The notes under the pieces: model-generated | The model's database searches: none | Seen by the model: only the letters and a program-made list of their open reading frames with translations | What the model was told of the DNA's origin: nothing | Made by a program: the position numbers and the translations under genes | NCBI GenBank assembly: GCA_002353555.1 | Contig: DEJO01000025.1 | Span: 86,044 to 92,972, forward strand | DNA length: 6,929 bases | Source of the DNA: Prevotella sp. UBA2746 | GTDB taxonomy: Bacteria > Bacteroidota > Bacteroidia > Bacteroidales > Bacteroidaceae | Direction: 5' to 3' | Part shown: piece after piece, positions 6,200 through 6,929 of the stretch | Layout of the letters: every line of letters begins with the position of its first letter | How positions within the stretch are numbered: the stretch's first letter is position 1

Positions 6200-6823
6200 A
6201 TGAAAAAGTTAATGATGATCGCTGCATTTATGGTTGCAGCAGTTTCAGCAAACGCTCAGGGCGAAGTTGGTTCTTTCAGCATTCAGCCCAAGGTTGGTAT
6301 GAACCTGGCAAGTGTTGTCAATGCAAAGAGGAACATAGCTAAGTCAAAAACACTTGTTGGTCTGACAGCAGGTATCGAAGCCGAGTATGTCGTTGCCAAC
6401 AAGTTCAGTCTTGCTCTCGGTGCCCTCTATTCCAAGCAGGGATGTGCTTTCAAAGTAGAGTCACCTGTTGATTATGCACACCTTTCTTTTGACTACCTGA
6501 ACATCCCTATCGTAGCTAACTACTACATCATCCCGGGACTCGCTATCAAGGCAGGTATCCAGCCGAGCTTTATGTTGGGTGCAAAGAGCAAGTTTAAGGG
6601 AACGGAAGGTGGTATTACAGCCACAGCAAATGTTGATGTTAAAGACGATTTCAAGAAGTTTGACCTTGCTATTCCTCTGGGAGCATCTTACGAGTACAAG
6701 AACGTTGTCTTTGATGTTCGCTACAACCTCAGCGTGCTGAGACTGAACAAGGAGAAAGTGGACAAGAACCTGCGCAACAGCGTTATCCAGTTCACCCTCG
6801 GTTACAAGATTCCGGTGAAATAA
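6200..6823 (+). CDS. Outer-membrane beta-barrel (PorT-like/porin family) protein
   Basis: From ATG 6200 this encodes 207 residues. The signal peptide is MKKLMMIAAFMVAAVSANAQ, with likely cleavage after NAQ (20/21). The mature part starts with SFSIQPKVGMNLASV and runs through repeated amphipathic strands. The segment FDYLNIPIVANYYIIPGLAIKAGIQPSFMLG (97-127) is the hallmark of the Bacteroidota outer-membrane beta-barrel family Pfam OMP_b-brl_2 (PorT-like). An 8-strand-sized barrel fits the length. An in-frame ATG at 6164 would add 12 residues (MNYLLTTKKNTI). I prefer 6200 because it puts the Lys-Lys n-region at the usual place. Codon choice favours GTT, GCT and GGT, unlike the TPR gene, and fits high expression from its strong promoter. 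It is monocistronic, with a terminator 27 bp downstream. Its specific role is unknown. Confidence 0.88.
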   Translation: MKKLMMIAAFMVAAVSANAQGEVGSFSIQPKVGMNLASVVNAKRNIAKSKTLVGLTAGIEAEYVVANKFSLALGALYSKQGCAFKVESPVDYAHLSFDYLNIPIVANYYIIPGLAIKAGIQPSFMLGAKSKFKGTEGGITATANVDVKDDFKKFDLAIPLGASYEYKNVVFDVRYNLSVLRLNKEKVDKNLRNSVIQFTLGYKIPVK

Positions 6824-6850
6824 GCTGGAACAGAAATCACAAAACAAAAC

Positions 6851-6877
6851 GAAGACCGCCCACGGCGGTCTTTTTTT
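6851..6877. terminator. Intrinsic terminator, probably bidirectional
   Basis: GACCGCC (6854-6860) pairs with GGCGGTC (6864-6870) around a CAC loop, and the stem extends by flanking A-T pairs. Seven T residues follow on the + strand (6871-6877), a strong terminator for the barrel gene. On the - strand the stem is followed by TTCGTTTTGTTTT, so it could also end a convergent transcript arriving from the right. Confidence 0.92.
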
Positions 6878-6882
6878 GTTGC

Positions 6883-6929
6883 CTATATTCCGAGGAAAGA
6901 GTCAATATCAGCGTGAGTCATAGGATGAG
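6883..6929 (-). CDS. Possible C-terminal end of a convergent gene (partial)
   Basis: Reading leftward from the window edge, one minus-strand frame stays open for 14 codons, giving HPMTHADIDSFLGI, and stops at TAG (complement of 6883-6885). The stop is 12 bp from the stem of a terminator that has T-rich DNA on this strand too, as expected for the end of a convergent gene. The peptide is too short to assign to a family, and an open frame of this length can occur by chance. The start lies outside the window. Confidence 0.4.
   Translation of the reverse strand, partial: HPMTHADIDSFLGI

Noticed and set aside
1..6929. Mobile element, CRISPR array, tRNA/rRNA or defence system
   Set aside because: No transposase, integrase, spaced repeat array, cloverleaf-like segment or known defence protein was seen on either strand.

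Overview
The window looks like chromosomal DNA from a member of the Bacteroidota, most likely the Prevotella/Bacteroides group. Three things support this. The proteins belong to families typical of that phylum: a DUF3078 outer-membrane protein and a PorT-like outer-membrane beta-barrel. The promoters carry the phylum's -7 box (TAnnTTTG) and genes mostly lack Shine-Dalgarno sites. RadA and the other proteins read like Prevotella homologues from memory; no database search was possible.

Layout from left to right: (1) a promoter and a DUF3078 protein on + (81-1397); (2) a 40-bp convergent gap with two overlapping hairpins; (3) radA on - (1438-2865), a recombination/repair ATPase; (4) a 69-bp divergent intergenic region whose two -7 boxes form an inverted repeat and lie only 4-5 nt from the radA and lipoprotein start codons; (5) a probable two-gene operon on +, made of an NMT1/SsuA-type substrate-binding lipoprotein (2935-3810) and a large cytoplasmic TPR protein (3820-6030), 9 nt apart; (6) an AT-rich 169-bp intergenic region with a well-formed promoter and a 12-bp palindrome; (7) a small secreted outer-membrane beta-barrel protein (CDS 6200-6823); (8) a strong, probably bidirectional terminator; (9) the likely last codons of a convergent gene that runs off the right edge.

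The genes do not form one pathway. RadA is housekeeping. The two beta-barrel proteins are separate envelope genes with their own promoters. Only the lipoprotein and the TPR protein look functionally linked, through operon structure, and neither has an obvious partner here: no ABC permease or ATPase is present. The lipoprotein/TPR operon is visibly richer in G+C than the flanking genes, which produces long spurious reading frames on both strands.

I see no mobile element, CRISPR array, RNA gene or phage gene. I also see no convincing undescribed defence or biosynthetic system. The best leads are the compact divergent promoter with apparently leaderless starts, the in-frame low-complexity insertion in RadA, the overlapping hairpins at the convergent junction, and the orphan substrate-binding lipoprotein/TPR pair.
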